Shown in pieces: positions 11,950 through 24,742 of a DNA stretch of 64,000 nt (position 1 is its first letter; each line of letters opens with the position of its first letter). The notes under the pieces were generated by a model. The model saw only the letters and a program-made list of their open reading frames with translations, did no database searches and was not told the DNA's origin. The position numbers and the translations under genes are program-made. Origin of the DNA: Saccharum officinarum (lineage: Eukaryota; Streptophyta; Magnoliopsida; Poales; Poaceae); NCBI GenBank assembly GCA_020631735.1, contig CM036225.1, forward strand, positions 69,862,662 to 69,926,661, written 5' to 3'.

Positions 11950-14830
11950 AAATCTCGTCCCGAGATTTGGGTTACGAACCATTTGTTATAAAAATCCTCA
12001 TAAGCTTTTTGTAGATATTCACTCGTTTCCCAAGTTGCATCTCCTTCATCATGATGACTCCACTGTATCTTATATGTTTTCACCACACTATTTCGAGTAA
12101 CCCTCTCTTTAGAGTCCAACACTCGAACCGGTTGCTCACGATATCCAAATCTGACTTGAGCTTTATGCCTCGGGGTTCAATTTTTTCCTCTGGAACGCGC
12201 AAACACTTCTTGAGATGCGATACATGAAAAACTGGGAATATAACACCCATTGTCTCTGGTAACTCTAACTTATAAGCGACTAGACCTTTTCTTTCCAAGA
12301 TCTTATATGGTCCCACAAATCTAGCTGCAAGCTTTCTGTGTACTCCAAACTGTTTCTTCTTCATTGGCGTGACTTTCAGATAAACATAGTCACCAACTTC
12401 GAACATAAGCGGTCTCCTTCTTCTATCAGCATAGCTTTTCTGACGTGATTGAGCTGCTTTCATATTCTGCTGAATGATATGAACTTTCTTCTCGGCTTCT
12501 TCTACGAAGTCAATACCATAATATCTTCTTTCTCCTGGCTCGATCTAGTTTAGTGGTGTTCTACACTTTCCGCCATACAAAGCTTCGAATGGTGCCATCT
12601 TGATACTTTCTTGATAACTATTATTATAAGCGAACTCTGCTAATGGTAACCATGACTCCCATGAACCTCTGGAAGATAATACACCGGCTCTCAGCATATC
12701 CTCCAAAACAATATTAACTCTTTCGGTCTGACCATCTGTCTGAGGATGATAGGCAGTACTACGAATCAAACTAGTTCCCAATCCTTTATGCAAGTGCTCC
12801 CAAAAGTGAGCAGTGAATTATGACCCTCTATCAGACACTATAGTCTTCGGTATGCTATGCAATCTCACAATCTCAGCAATATACTTCTCTACATATTGAG
12901 GTGGTCTATAACTTGTCTTGATAGGTAAAAAGTGAGCTGTCTTTGTAAGACAATCCACGATTACCCAAATCGAATCATGTCCTTTCTGAGTAGTGGGCAA
13001 ACCTGTAATGAAATCCATACTTATATCATCCCACTTCCAACTAGGTACGGACAAAGGTTGTAACAATCTGGCAGGTCTCATATGAATAGCTTTTACCCTA
13101 CAACATATGTCACATCTGGCCACATATGCTGCAATCTCTTTCTTCATTTTTGTCCACCAATAACGAGGTCTTAGTTCTTGGTACATCTTGCTACTTCCGG
13201 GATGGATAGATAACTTCGAAAGGTGAGCCTCATCCATAAGTTTATTCTTCAGCTCCCGATCCTTAGGAAGAACAAGACGGTCGTCAAACCATAACACGTC
13301 CTGTTCATCCACTCTAAAGTGCTTGGATGGTTCTTCTTTAATCCTTTCTTTGATGTGGAATATCCCTTTATCGGTTTTCTGGCCTTCTATTATCTTACTC
13401 TCCAAAGAGCAACTAATCTGAATACTATGTAACACGGCAGGATGCATCAGATCAAAACCATCTTCGAGCAAAAGTTGCGTATTCAGGCAATGTGACTTTC
13501 TACTCAAAGCATCTGCCACTACATTGGCCTTTCTAGTATGATATTGCACATTCAAGTTGTAATCTTTGATCAATTCTAACCATCTTCGCTGTCTCATGTT
13601 CAATTCGGGTTGGGTGAAGATGTACTTGAGACTCTTATGATCGGTGAAAATATTGCACACATTATCAAGTAAGTAATGTCTCCAAAATTTTAATGCATGC
13701 ACTACGGCAGCAAGTTCGAGATCATATGTTGGATAGTTGATCTCATGCTTTCTCAATTGACGGGAGGCATAAGCAATAACTCTTTCTTCTTGCATAAGAA
13801 CACAACCTAATCCTGTTTTTGATGCGTCGTAAAACACATCAAAAGGTTTCTCAATGTCCGGTTGTGCTAGAACTAGAGCAGTGGTCAACAGTTTCCGCAA
13901 GGTGTGGAAAGTTGTCTCACACTCCTCTGTCCACACAAACTTGTGATCTTTCTATAGCAGACTTATCATTGGCTTGGCAATCTTCAAGAAATCTGGTATA
14001 AAACGACGATAGTAACCAGCTAATCCTAAGAAACTTCTAACTTCTGAAACTGTGATTGGTGTCTTCCAATCCATAACCTCTTGCACTTTACTCGGATCTA
14101 CAGAAACTCCATTCTCTGACAGAATGTGACCAAGGAAAGGAACTTTCTTCAACCAAAATTCACACTTGCTAAACTTAGCATACAACTTATGATCTCTAAG
14201 TCTGGTTAAGACAACTCTCAGATGCTCTTCATGATATGTCTCGTTCTCAGAGTAAACTAGAATATCATCAATGAACACAACCACAAACTTGTCCAACTCT
14301 GGCATAAAAACCGTATTCATCAGATACATAAAGTATGCAGGAGCATTTGTTAAGCCAAAGGACATAACAAGATACTTGTACAACCCGTATCTGGTGGAAA
14401 AGGTGGTTTTCGGTATATCTTGTGGCCTAATCTATATCTGATGGTAACCCGATCTTAAATCTATCTTGGAGAACACTCTGGCTTTGGCTAACTGATCGAA
14501 CAAAACATCAATATGAGGCAAGGGATACTTATTCTTGATAGTTACAGCATTAAGAGGCCTATAATCCACACATATTCTCAAAGTACCCTCTTTTTTTTTC
14601 TTCACAAACAAGGCAGGACATCCCCATTCAGACTTACTTGACCGGATAAACCCCCTTTTCAACAATTCCTCTAGTTGCTTCTTTAGCTCAGCTAACTCAA
14701 TTGGAGGCATCCGATAAGGTCTCTTCGAAATTGGAGCTGTCCCGGGGATCAACTCAATTCCAAACTCAACATCCCTATCTGGCGGAAGACCAGGTAGCTC
14801 ATCTGAAAACACATCCGGAAACTCACACAT
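11950..14830 (-). pseudogene. pol of chromovirus 1 (RT, RNase H, integrase, chromodomain), broken
   Basis: Reading 5' to 3' on minus: RT starts near 14830 with [18 protein letters not shown]; the RT active site FIDDILVYS lies near 14265; RNase H has [17 protein letters not shown] near 13830; the integrase zinc-binding part ([17 protein letters not shown] ... CDICCRVK) lies near 13190-13090; the catalytic core has a DFITGLP segment and TDGQTERVN near 12720; the chromodomain (VKTYKIQWSHHDEGDATWE) lies at about 12090. In-frame stops occur near 14432, 13952, 12818 and 12545, with a frameshift near 12122. Several stops look like C-to-T or G-to-A changes in Gln or Trp codons. Not functional. Confidence 0.9.
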
Positions 14831-14977
14831 GACCGGAATCTGATGAATAGGAATAACTTACATATCACATGTCACACTCATAAGGTCTGTTCTTTTAGGC
14901 AATGGCATCTGAAAAGTACCCTCTCCCTGGGGATCCTTAAGGGTAAGTACCCGACTTCCTGTATCTATAACTGCTCC

Positions 14978-16455
14978 TCAATCCTTCATCCAATTCATCC
15001 CTATGATGACATCTAGAACTAGTCTAGGCATAACTATCAAGTTCACTCGAAACTTTTGACTACCTAATTCAAGGGTTGCCCCTCTAACCATCTGATTGGT
15101 TAAAAAATCAGCCCCTGCTGAACTTATACGGTAACCATAACTTAAATCTATGCATAGTTGTTCATGTTTCCGTGCAAATGCTTGACTCATGAAAGAATGC
15201 GATGATCCAGAATCAAATAGAATAACTGCAGGGTTTTGGTTAACATGAAACTTACCAGTAGTTATGGGTTCTTCCTCAGGAATCTCATCCACAGTGGTGT
15301 GGTGTACCCGAGCATTATAGGTCTGTTGCTTCTTTCTAGACGGATAAGGATAGAACTTTGAAAAGTGGTCTGGCTGATCACAATTGTAGCAGGGACCCTT
15401 CACTGTACCAGCAGATCCTATAGCTCCCTTAGAGTTGCCTTTTCCCATAGCTACGGCTGTCCTTGCTGGCGGCACGACCATCTTGTATGGCTTCTGCGGT
15501 CCCTTGTAGTTCTGGGTTTTATGCTGTTGTGGCCTAAACCTTGCGCCTGGTGCAGACGGACGATAGGCCAAACGATTAGTAGTGAAAACTCTTGGCTGTG
15601 ATGGTCCTGACTCAAAGGCTCTCTTGCGAGTCTTGGATGCAGTGTACACGTTGTTATTCTTCTCTTGTTTCAGACAATCACTGATGAAGTCATTGAATCT
15701 GGCGCGGGTATTGGTACCCACATGCTTCATCATCTTCGGACCTAACCCTCTCTTAAAGTTAGCAATTCTCTGAGCATCGGTGTCAACCATGTTGGGAGCA
15801 TAACGACACAAGTTATTGAAGGCATGCAAATAATGTGTCACGGTTTTGGTGCCCTGATTTAAAGCCAAGAACTCTCCCAACTTCATCTCAACCAGCCCTG
15901 ATGGAATATAAACTCCACGGAAGGCTTCAGCGAACTCTATCCATTAGATCTGAGCATTTGGAGGGAAGGTGGTGCGATGATGCTTCCACCGCATCCCTGC
16001 TGGTCCTTGTAACTGATGTGCAGCATATTTTGTCTTCAGTACTTCAGTCAGCCTCAACACATGTAACTTATCTTCCATGGTGTTGATCCATTCTTCAGCG
16101 TCAAGTGGCTCGATTGCTTCCTTGAAAATTGGTGGCCTGGTGTCCATAAAATCCTTGAAGTTGCTGTACTGATTCACCCCATTGCCACCACCTTGTTTGT
16201 TGCCGCGTTGAACATGGTTGGCAATGGTACGCAGAAATCTTCCATGTTCCTCTGCGACTGCTCGGCATTGCGCTGACTTTCAAGAAACTGTGCAAAGAAT
16301 ACCTCTGCAGTGAGCGGTGGAGGAGGCGGCAAATGTGGTTCCGAGTGTGGCTCATTATGGTTGACGTTGTTTTCACCACTCCCACCTGCCCCGGCACCAT
16401 TACCACCAGTTTCAGCAGCCTCATACGTGGCGCGGCGAGTGTTTGCCATCTGCAT
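14978..16455 (-). pseudogene. gag and protease of chromovirus 1, broken
   Basis: The gag start is taken at MANTRRATYEAAE near 16447, directly after a CAG that could be a splice acceptor. The capsid-like core (RPPIFKEAIEPLDAEEWI near 16140, LHAFNNLCRYAPNMV near 15830) continues in another frame after a frameshift near 16175 and a stop near 15944. The zinc knuckle near 15400 reads CYNCDQPDHFSKFYP: the final cysteine of CCHC is replaced by tyrosine. The aspartic protease motif DSGSSHSF lies near 15215. The frame ends with MNWMKD and a stop at 14978. Confidence 0.88.
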
Positions 16456-16811
16456 ATTTCAGCAACAAGTAATTATTAAGTGAAGCTATAGTAATTGTGA
16501 GTGAATGAAAAATTATGTCGTACTGAATTCATTAGAGAGAACAAAGTCATACAATAAAACAGAGGCACAATAATCGTATTCCAATTAAAACAACACCACT
16601 AATTAAATTACTTTGAATGCAAACATCGCGTCCATACAACCAAATTGTCAGCATACATACACTGGACTTTCATGCACTCAGGTATCACATGACCAACCAA
16701 GTTCCAACATACTACCAAGTCTCAAGGTTCAAAATGAGATACATCAAGGTACATGAAGCCAAAAGAAAGGTCATCGCGATAGGGCCTAGTAGCTAACGCA
16801 AAGCAACTAGC
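16456..16811 (-). other. Spacer between ORF0 and gag in chromovirus 1
   Basis: Noncoding 0.36-kb stretch. Its minus-strand 3' end, TTGCTGAAATATGCAG, lies directly against the gag ATG and resembles a weak 3' splice site. Confidence 0.6.
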
Positions 16812-17822
16812 CTACTCCTCGGGGCCATCGTCAGGGTCGGAGACGTCACCATCGCTACCATCAGTAGCGACGTCGTCGTCGTCAGGTGCAACTGCAGGCT
16901 CGTCCTCGTCATCGTCGACGTCCATACCGGCAGTTTCGGGAGGAGCATACGGGCCAATCCCGTTGTAGAGCGCGTGAAACTCCTCATGCAAGTTGATGTT
17001 ATAATCCTCTAGCTCCTCGACCCTCTGCCTTAGAAGGTTCCTCTCGTTCTAGGCTTCATTCCTCTCCTGAACCAACTGTCCAATCATGCGGTTTGCATTA
17101 TTGTTGGCCTGAGTCAACGTATGCACCCGCTGCAGGGCACTATCACCTCTCTCTAGAGCCTGGTCTCGCTGCAAGCTCATATCAGCCAACTGCTCCTGCA
17201 AACTAGCTATAGCACGTGTCTGCCTCTTCTTCTGTTTTCTTGCTTTGAGCCTATCATCACCACGCAAACCAGTCAAAGTCCAATAGATACACTCAAGACC
17301 CTGGTATGCTCTGATAGCTGCATACATCGCACTCATAGCGTGGTTGTCGCTAGCCTGTCCTTCTTGTGGGCCTCTGACCAAGGCACTCCCTTGTGGCTGC
17401 ACCCAAATAGCATCGCGCGGATCATCCCTAGAAAAAGTGTCAGCCAAGGCTGCTGCCAGCTCGTTAGGAAATCTACTCATTATGTCCCTGATGACACGAA
17501 AAGCTGCGCCCTCTGCACCCTCAACCGGAGTGCGTCCCTCAAACTCCAAGTGCCAACCATCCCACTCTGGAGCATCACCAAGAGCAGGGACTATGATCTC
17601 CACTACTGCAAGTCCATCCTCAGCTAACTGGCTCTCACTCTAAGAGTACACCGGCTCTTAACCCTCTGGGTACCCCACATCATGGAGCACTCTCCAAAGC
17701 AAAGTTGGCATGCCAAACTCGCTCAGAAAGGTGTCCATGCTGCGGTGCTCCCGCGGGGCCAACAGGTGTCGGGGTGCTCTTCCGCCTGTGGACTTACGGG
17801 CAGTCTGCTTCATACGGGCCAT
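16812..17822 (-). pseudogene. ORF0 of chromovirus 1 with histone H3-tail-like N-terminus, three stops
   Basis: A 337-codon frame upstream of gag, kept in one phase but with stops at 17658-17660, 17640-17642 and 17049-17051. It begins M-ARMKQTARKSTGGRAPR. Histone H3 begins ARTKQTARKSTGGKAPR, so 15 of the first 17 residues match, and K4, R8, K9 and S10 are all present. The middle part (residues about 75-170) is not a family I recognise. Residues about 195-265 form a likely coiled coil (LQEQLADMSLQRDQALERG). The C-terminus is strongly acidic (DVDDDEDEP, PDDDDVATDGSDGD). The ATG directly follows TTTTGCTACAG, a 3' splice-site-like context. An extra frame upstream of gag is also present in chromovirus 2. 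Role unknown; chromatin targeting is an inference. Confidence 0.75.
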
Positions 17823-18594
17823 CTGTAGCAAAAGTTTTGATTACCCGGTGAGAACATATTTTAAGTTGATATGATTTTTATCAAAAGGGGATAATCACTT
17901 TATAAGGGGAGGAATGCATGACATGAATGAAATGCACAAGCAATATGATGTATGTACGTTTCTTACGTTCTCACAAACATATGAAATAAACAATATCTAG
18001 CGATGAATTCGGTGGCATACAGGCAATCTCTCATATACGTAACTAATACGTTCTACACGAGAAACGTTGTTATGTACCTGCAGAAGATTCATTTCAGCCC
18101 AATTCCCCATGAATGCATGAAAGCAGTAAATCTATCTACACGCTCTACACGAATCCCCAGATACGCATACAACGGTAGTAACTACCCAAAACATCATCCT
18201 ATTGACGACATCGCCTCAACGGACGAAACAACCACACATACGACACTTTTGTAAAAACATGCGTAGAACATGTAATTACTCCAGCATCATATAAGCACTC
18301 TCCCTAGATCGGCGGTGTATCCGATCATGCTCTCACATCTCACACTTACCGAGGCATAGAGGCAATTGATCCATACATTACCACTCAATTAAGTGGCACT
18401 CATACAATAGCACGCCGTATGAGCAACGAAAGAGAAATATGATGCAAGAACCCCCAAGTCAGTACTTAAATAAGCCACCTAGAGTCCTTACTGGGCATAA
18501 AGGATATGACCACTGGCACACTTTTAGTTTGGAAATCATGTTTTTCAAACAAAATTTTGGTTTAAATATACTTGTTAACAGTAAACACGCTAAA
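17823..18594 (-). other. 5' leader of chromovirus 1
   Basis: Noncoding leader between the primer binding site and ORF0. No conserved frame or RNA gene recognised. It would hold packaging signals and, if ORF0 and gag are spliced, intron sequence. Confidence 0.55.
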
Positions 18595-18598
18595 CCAT

Positions 18599-18610
18599 GC
18601 TCCGATACCA
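18599..18610 (-). other. Primer binding site of chromovirus 1
   Basis: On the minus strand TGGTATCGGAGC lies two bases inside the 5' LTR. It matches the plant initiator-Met tRNA 3' end complement (TGGTATCAGAGC) at 11 of 12 bases. It fixes the minus orientation. Confidence 0.88.
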
Positions 18611-18612
18611 GC

Positions 18613-21600
18613 TGTAACAGAACCGACCAATTATACGAGATTAAGTAAGAAAATCATCCACCGAGCAGACGATTTATCAAACTTAAGCCCGTATAACCCG
18701 GTAGTCCGTGAAATCACGACGGATTTCAAACCAACTTACATACCAGCCAAGATCGTAATAAGTTCAGCGGTCACTATCACAAGTTACATAAAAGTTCGTA
18801 TTGCAAATACATCGGAGTTTAAACATAGTTATTACAAACCAGTTTCAAATAAAAGTAGCGGAAGCATTTAGTTCAAATCACACACTCACATAGAGTTCAA
18901 AATAAAGTGCCAGCTCAGGATCATCTTCCCACAAAAGCATCAGACGAGACGTAGTGAATGACCATTGCCCATGGTCCTAAGCTTCTCCCATCACAGGATA
19001 AAAGGCAGTTGATACAGTAGCCGTAATACATCTGCCCATCTGCAACAAGTGAGAACAAAGCCCTGAGTATGAGAAGGTACTCAGCTAGACTTACCCGACA
19101 GAACCGAAAATAAAAGACACCAAGGATCATGACAGGCTTTATGGTGGGGTAGCTGACTCATTTACAAAAGGCATTTTTGGCAGTTAAAGAATCTTTTCCA
19201 GAAGCTTTGCATCAAGTTAAATCTTTATTAACCTATCAACTACATTTGCACCTGTACTAGAGTAACATATAATTAAATAGGTTACGATAACCAATGATCA
19301 TTAACGACGTCCATCATATCATATTCCATATAACTGTCCAAGTGTTCCATCAGAATTACTACGATGAAGTAACTCAAGTCAAGTGTTCACTATCCAGTGA
19401 ACGATGGCGATTCGAATCGATTATTAAACAGCTAGTAATTTATTCCTCACACAAACCTCACTCACCCGCTAAAGTGAGGTATTGGTCACCGAGTCAACCA
19501 TTCAGGTAAAGTCTCGAGCTTGCCAGGAACCACATGTACCCGGGGGCCACCCGATTGCTCTTTGGCCTTATCATCGCGCCCCCGTATCCTGCCACTACTG
19601 CTCCGGTACAGTGCGTTACGGGCAATCCACTCGGCCCGAATAATCTCCTAGCTTCGCGGTCGAAAGGTACATTATTTGGCCAGCTAAATGTAAGGCATGC
19701 GTTCAACATGACTCGAGGTCCAACAACGATCGGTCCTTAATCGACACAGACGGAAAACACTACAGTCCGAAACCCTGCAAGTTTCCGTTCGATCTCAATT
19801 TCACATTAACAATTAGTTATTTTACGATGACATACTTACTCAAGCAGATCCAGGTAACCACCTATAGCTCGCAGGTGACAGGAAATCACCTGACTTCTAC
19901 CAGTCTAAGCAAGCTAAGCATTTCTTGACTGCGAACACCAAGGTAACAAGGATATGGTAGAACAGGGTAAACAAGGTATAATGCAGCAACGGTCGTAAAC
20001 AACTACTAAACTTAATGCATCAGTTAAAGTAAAATATTAATAAAATATTTGTAAACCGGGAGAGAAAATACTACGGGGCTTGCTCTTTCGAACGAGCTCG
20101 GACGGTGGTCTGGACACTCTGGAAGATCCTCACCGACCTCCTCGTCGGTTTCGGGCACCTCCTGCTCTTATACCTTGGGCTGCTCTTCCAGCTCCTCGCT
20201 AACTGTTACCGGAGTTACTTCCTGCGATCCTGTATGATGCAAACGTATAAGTGCTCATGCCTAGGTGCATTGCAGAAATGACATGCAATGATCATGATGA
20301 ATGAGATATAGATGAACATGTTTACTTTATTGCATAAAGTAGGAATACAACTCTTCTACAAGGTAGTCAACATTATCCAAGAACATATACTACAAGCACA
20401 TGTCATCTACTATATTCTCTTCTACTACTACTATGCTAAATCAACACATCTTATTAAATGCTTCAAAGATACACCAAAGTAAATCTTATTAACTAGTCAT
20501 GCATTAACAAGGTTAATTAAACCCTAATTGCAACTAGGTTTGAACAACAACACCTATTTTGGTAGCACAAAACAATTTGAGAAAATTACAATAGCCTACA
20601 ATCATCTAATCTAGCATGCCACAAAAATTTTATTGCATTTGGATTACTAGAACTCCCTACACAAAAATAACAAGCTAGGGCCTAAAAATGAGCATAAAAA
20701 TACTTTATACTATGAAAAGTATCAAACAACAGATTTAGTATTTTTCCTACATTCTACACAATAAACAATCACTATAGAAAAATTATTACATGCATGTTTT
20801 ATTCATATTTTTCTCTCTAGCAAAAATAACAATTATTAACAATATTAAACACTTGTACTACACATAAATTTTTTTCTATAGAACATGCATGGCACATATT
20901 TTTCCTAGAAAGTACATCACAAAAGAAATTTATTGCAAGTGGAACCATATTTTTCTGAGCTTTCTATGATTTACTACATATTTCTCAAGAAAACAGCAAT
21001 AATAAGAATTAAATGACCCTACACAGAAAAGTATCACAAAATTAACATGCAACATTTTTAAATTGTAGATCCACTCATGAGAAACACTACAAAATTTGTT
21101 TCACAATTTTTGAGCCAAAATGAGCAAGTTATGGATTTTAGAAACCCTTTTAACAATTTCTGAAAATCATTTTAAAAAATCCTTTTAACATCAGCCGCCG
21201 GAAACGTTAGATGCACCCGGTGCAGTGCACACATGAGCGCACACTGAGACTGACAGGTGGACCCGTGACCCCACGGGTCAATCACCCAGAGGCGGGGAGA
21301 CGCTGACCGCGCGGTTCTCACCGCCGGTGAGCTCGTCGGCGGTGAGGTCACCAGCATCGTGATCCCCGTGCCACGGCAGTCACGTTGGTGCAAACGGCAT
21401 GACAGGAGAAGCTCGGGAATAGGCTCGCCATCGCCAATGGCGGAGCGACGGCGTGGGTGGTCGCCGGTCGGCCATCCCCGACCATGCCACGGTCACCGGA
21501 AGGGTGCTCGAGCAACGGTGAGTCATGGCGAACAAGATACGCGTGCTAGAAGGGAAAAAGGTGGGGCGGAGGGGAGCGGTCCACGGGGCGGAAAGCTCCG

Positions 21601-22557
21601 GCGAGCTTGGCTCTGCTCCGACGAGCAATTCACGCAGAGAGGAAGCTTACCACGGGCAACTGGTGCGAGCACTGGCTGCGCGAGGGAAAGGCGAAGCTCG
21701 GGGCAAGACGGAGCGGCTCGCGGTGAGACGGAACGGCCGGAACGCCGTCTCCGGTGATGGCGCGCGCGGTGGCGGAGGCGGGACTGCGGCCGTGTGCTGC
21801 TGTTGTGCTGCGGCAGTGGAGAGTGGAGGGAAGGAATGGGCGAGTGGAGGAGGAGGCGGCTCTGCCGGGGGTAAGCGCGGGCGGCGGGGGCCACCGAGCG
21901 CCACGGGGCGGCCAACGCCGGCGTACGGGCGACACGGGGCGGTCGAGCTCTGCCGCGAGCGCCACGGCGTCGCGCACGCGCGCGGGCGGGCGGAGGAGGC
22001 GGACGCTGGTGCGGGCCGGGCCGCTTCGCGAGCAGGCCGGGAAGTGAGGCGGCGGCCCGTTAAGGCGAGGAAATCGTTTTTCTTTTCTATATAATTTTTC
22101 AGATTTTCTAAATTTATTCAAATTCAAATTTTGAAGATGAAAAAGGCATTTTCACAAGTTGCCCCCAAAACAAAAGTTGTTCAAAATTTAATTCTCTACA
22201 ACTTTCATTTAGGGCACTTTTCAAAATTCTAAACAGATTTTGAATTAGTGATTTAAAGTCCAATTTTTAAATAAAAACTCATTTTTCTGGAATATTTTTA
22301 AAAGCAAAATTTGGGGAGATTTTGAATACAAAAGTTGCTCCAAAAATCATGTTAATTAATTCTAAGTCATTTAAAGTTATAGCCCCACAAATTTTACCAC
22401 TCTTAGCTAGCAATTGCAATACTTTAGGGTTCAAACATATGTTTCTCATAATTTAATTAATTTCAACTTATATTGCAATATGATGATGAACATGCATGAG
22501 ATGCTAATGATCATGCTTTGGGATATGAATGCATGCTTAACACCCAGAGGTGTTACA
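18613..22557 (-). repeat. 5' LTR of chromovirus 1
   Basis: 3,945 bp, TGTAACAGAACC to GAGGTGTTACA, matching 7995-11933 along its length with scattered transitions and small indels. It should carry the promoter, but I could not place a TATA box on the minus strand with confidence. Confidence 0.92.
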
Positions 22558-22562
22558 AAGTC

Positions 22563-24742
22563 CCTTTCAAGTACTTGGAATAAACCATTTCCTGATGGCA
22601 TAGCATATGTTGGCAAGTTCTGCATTCTTTGCCACTTTTTTCCTAATCTTGGGACAGATAGGGCCTACAAACTGCTCAAACAATTCCTTTTGCTTGTTAT
22701 AGTGCCTAGTCATTAGCTGTTGTTTGATCTTTTCTAACATGGAAAGAATTGGCATTTCTCTAGCTTCCCGTATGTAACTGTTAAATACCTCACAACTATT
22801 GTTCAGAAGCAGGTCAATTTTAGGAAATTCAGCAAAGTAAGCCCTTACCCATGTGTTAGTTGGCATCTTCTCCAACCAATTAAATGCATCTTGGCTAAGG
22901 GCCTTCATCCTGTCCATGTGATACTGCCACTTCTGAACTGTACTAGCTCTAGCACAGGTCCACAACTGCTTTTTAAGTATTTCACCTTTGAAACCAGCAT
23001 CCCTGAAGTTTGCATACAGATGCCTGACACAAAATCTATGCTCTGACTCAGGGAAAGTTTCTTCAACTACTAGAATCAGACCCTGCAACAAACAGCTGTG
23101 AATTAAAAAATAATTGAACTTGGAGAAACAAAAATGTGTTGTTGTCGTTGAACTTTACCTTCTGTTTATCACTCATAGTGGTCCATGGGTAAGTATTCTG
23201 AATGCCTAAGTCTTGCTTTAGAGTTTCCAGGAACCACTTCCAACTAGCTTTGGACTCCACCTCCACAACGGCTAGTGCAATAGGAAATATACAATCATTG
23301 GGATCTATACCAACAGCTGTCAATATCTGTCCACCAAACTTTGTTTTAATATGGCAACCATCTAAGCATATCAGAGGTCTACATCCAGCCAGGAAACCCC
23401 TTTTGCAAGCATCTAAGGACATATACAAGGTGGAGAAGTGAGTATTCTCAACATTCAAAAAGAAAGAACTTCTTGGATTGCTCCTTCTTATTTCTTGGCC
23501 ATAGTTCCAAAGTTGATTGTACTGTTCACTCTCATTACCATATATCTTCTTCCTTGCTATCCTTCTTGCTCTAGCTAGCTTGGACCTTGAAGGAGTCAAG
23601 TTCCAATCCTTTTGAACTGTCCTCAAAAAACTAGCTAGTGTCATCTTGTCATTAGCCCTAAACGTCTCAATGTACTTCTCAGCCAACCAATTAGAAGTAC
23701 ATCTTTGCAGGACCCACTGCTTATGACAATTGTGTCTACCTTCATATGTCTTCACCATAAAGGTCTTCACTCTACTGTCATAAGAAACATATAAGGTCCA
23801 TGGGCAACCTTTAGCACAATGTGCCCTGATTCTCCTCTGATCATTCCTGGGCATCTTAATTTCCACCCTATTCTTCATGTTGTACTCATTGATTGCAGCT
23901 CTAACCATTTCCACTGAATCAAATACCATGCCCACTTTAAACATTGGATTATTCAAGTCTTCATTCCTGAAACTATTGAATCTCATATCCACTTGGTCCT
24001 CTCTTTCATCAGGTGGAAGTTGAAGCTCTTCACCTTCACTAGATAGGTTAATTTGATCATCAGTTGGTGTTTTAGCTTTGTCCCCCTTTAACCTGCTTCC
24101 TTTGCCCTTCTTTGCCTTTGCAATCTGCATTGCTTTATCCACATCACCATCTATGTATTCCTCATATAAGTCATCATCTCCTTCATCCACCTCATTGTCA
24201 CTGTCCACAAAATAGTTTGAATCCTCACTATCATCTCCGCTGCCACTCTCATTGTCTGCACCTGGGGTTATCTCCTTCCTCAAACCACTATAAAATGTAG
24301 GAAATTTCTCAGGTCTCTTCTCCATGTGCTGCATGTTCACAGGGCTGATGCCTTTGGAAAGCTCTGCCACTGGGTCAACAACCACATCCTCCCACGAAAA
24401 TCCACCAATAATGTCTTCATTGTCAAAATACAAAACCAATGTCTTCACCCTATCAACCACTGAACACATAGCATTTGTATCTAAATTATTAACCATAATC
24501 CTCAATCCTTCCATTCCCTTTCCTAGCAGCAACCAATACACCTTCAAGGAACTGTCGTTTTCATACCTGAGTTGTTCAGCAATGTCATTGAACCACAGCG
24601 TGGACCAAGTATCAACATCACAGTAATTGAACCAACTTATCTTCTCATCCACATAGGATCTCAAATTTCCCGAACCAACCAAAAATCCACCATGATGAAC
24701 TTCAACCGTCAACTCACCATTGTTAGAGTGAAACAATTGCAC
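22563..24742 (-). pseudogene. MULE transposase, 5' part with MuDR DNA-binding and DDE domains
   Basis: MuDR-family transposases cut and paste Mutator elements. From the ATG at 24742: a PB1-like N-terminal domain (VEVHHGGFLV, WFNYCDVDTWS; residues about 10-110), an acidic stretch (residues about 165-220), the MuDR DNA-binding domain near residue 270 (FKVGMVFDSVEMVRAAINEY) with CAKGCPW, and the MULE catalytic domain near residue 455 (LICLDGCHIKTKFGGQ, with the first catalytic Asp in LDG). A 76-bp intron runs 23158-23083 (AAG/GTAAAG ... TTGCAG/GG). The next exon carries ESEHRFCVRHLYANF and LLLNNSCEVFNSYI. A frameshift lies near 22600 before FQVLERD. The chromovirus cuts the gene at 22558; the SWIM part is at 7994-6990. 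Confidence 0.9.

Larger units (their letters stand above)
7995..22557 (-). mobile_element. Chromovirus 1: Ty3/Gypsy LTR retrotransposon, Tekay/Del-like, decayed
   Basis: A complete 14,563-bp element in minus orientation with 3.94-kb LTRs, a tRNA-Met-type primer site, an extra ORF0, gag-pol with protease, RT, RNase H and integrase, a C-terminal chromodomain and a polypurine tract. The 5-bp target duplication is AAGTC at 7990-7994 and 22558-22562. Very long LTRs plus a chromodomain point to the Tekay/Del lineage. Coding regions are broken by stops and frameshifts. Over the first ~560 bp the two LTRs differ at about 20 places, mostly transitions (about 3.5%), which at 1.3e-8 per site per year would be roughly 1.4 million years. 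It sits in the MULE transposase gene. Confidence 0.93.
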
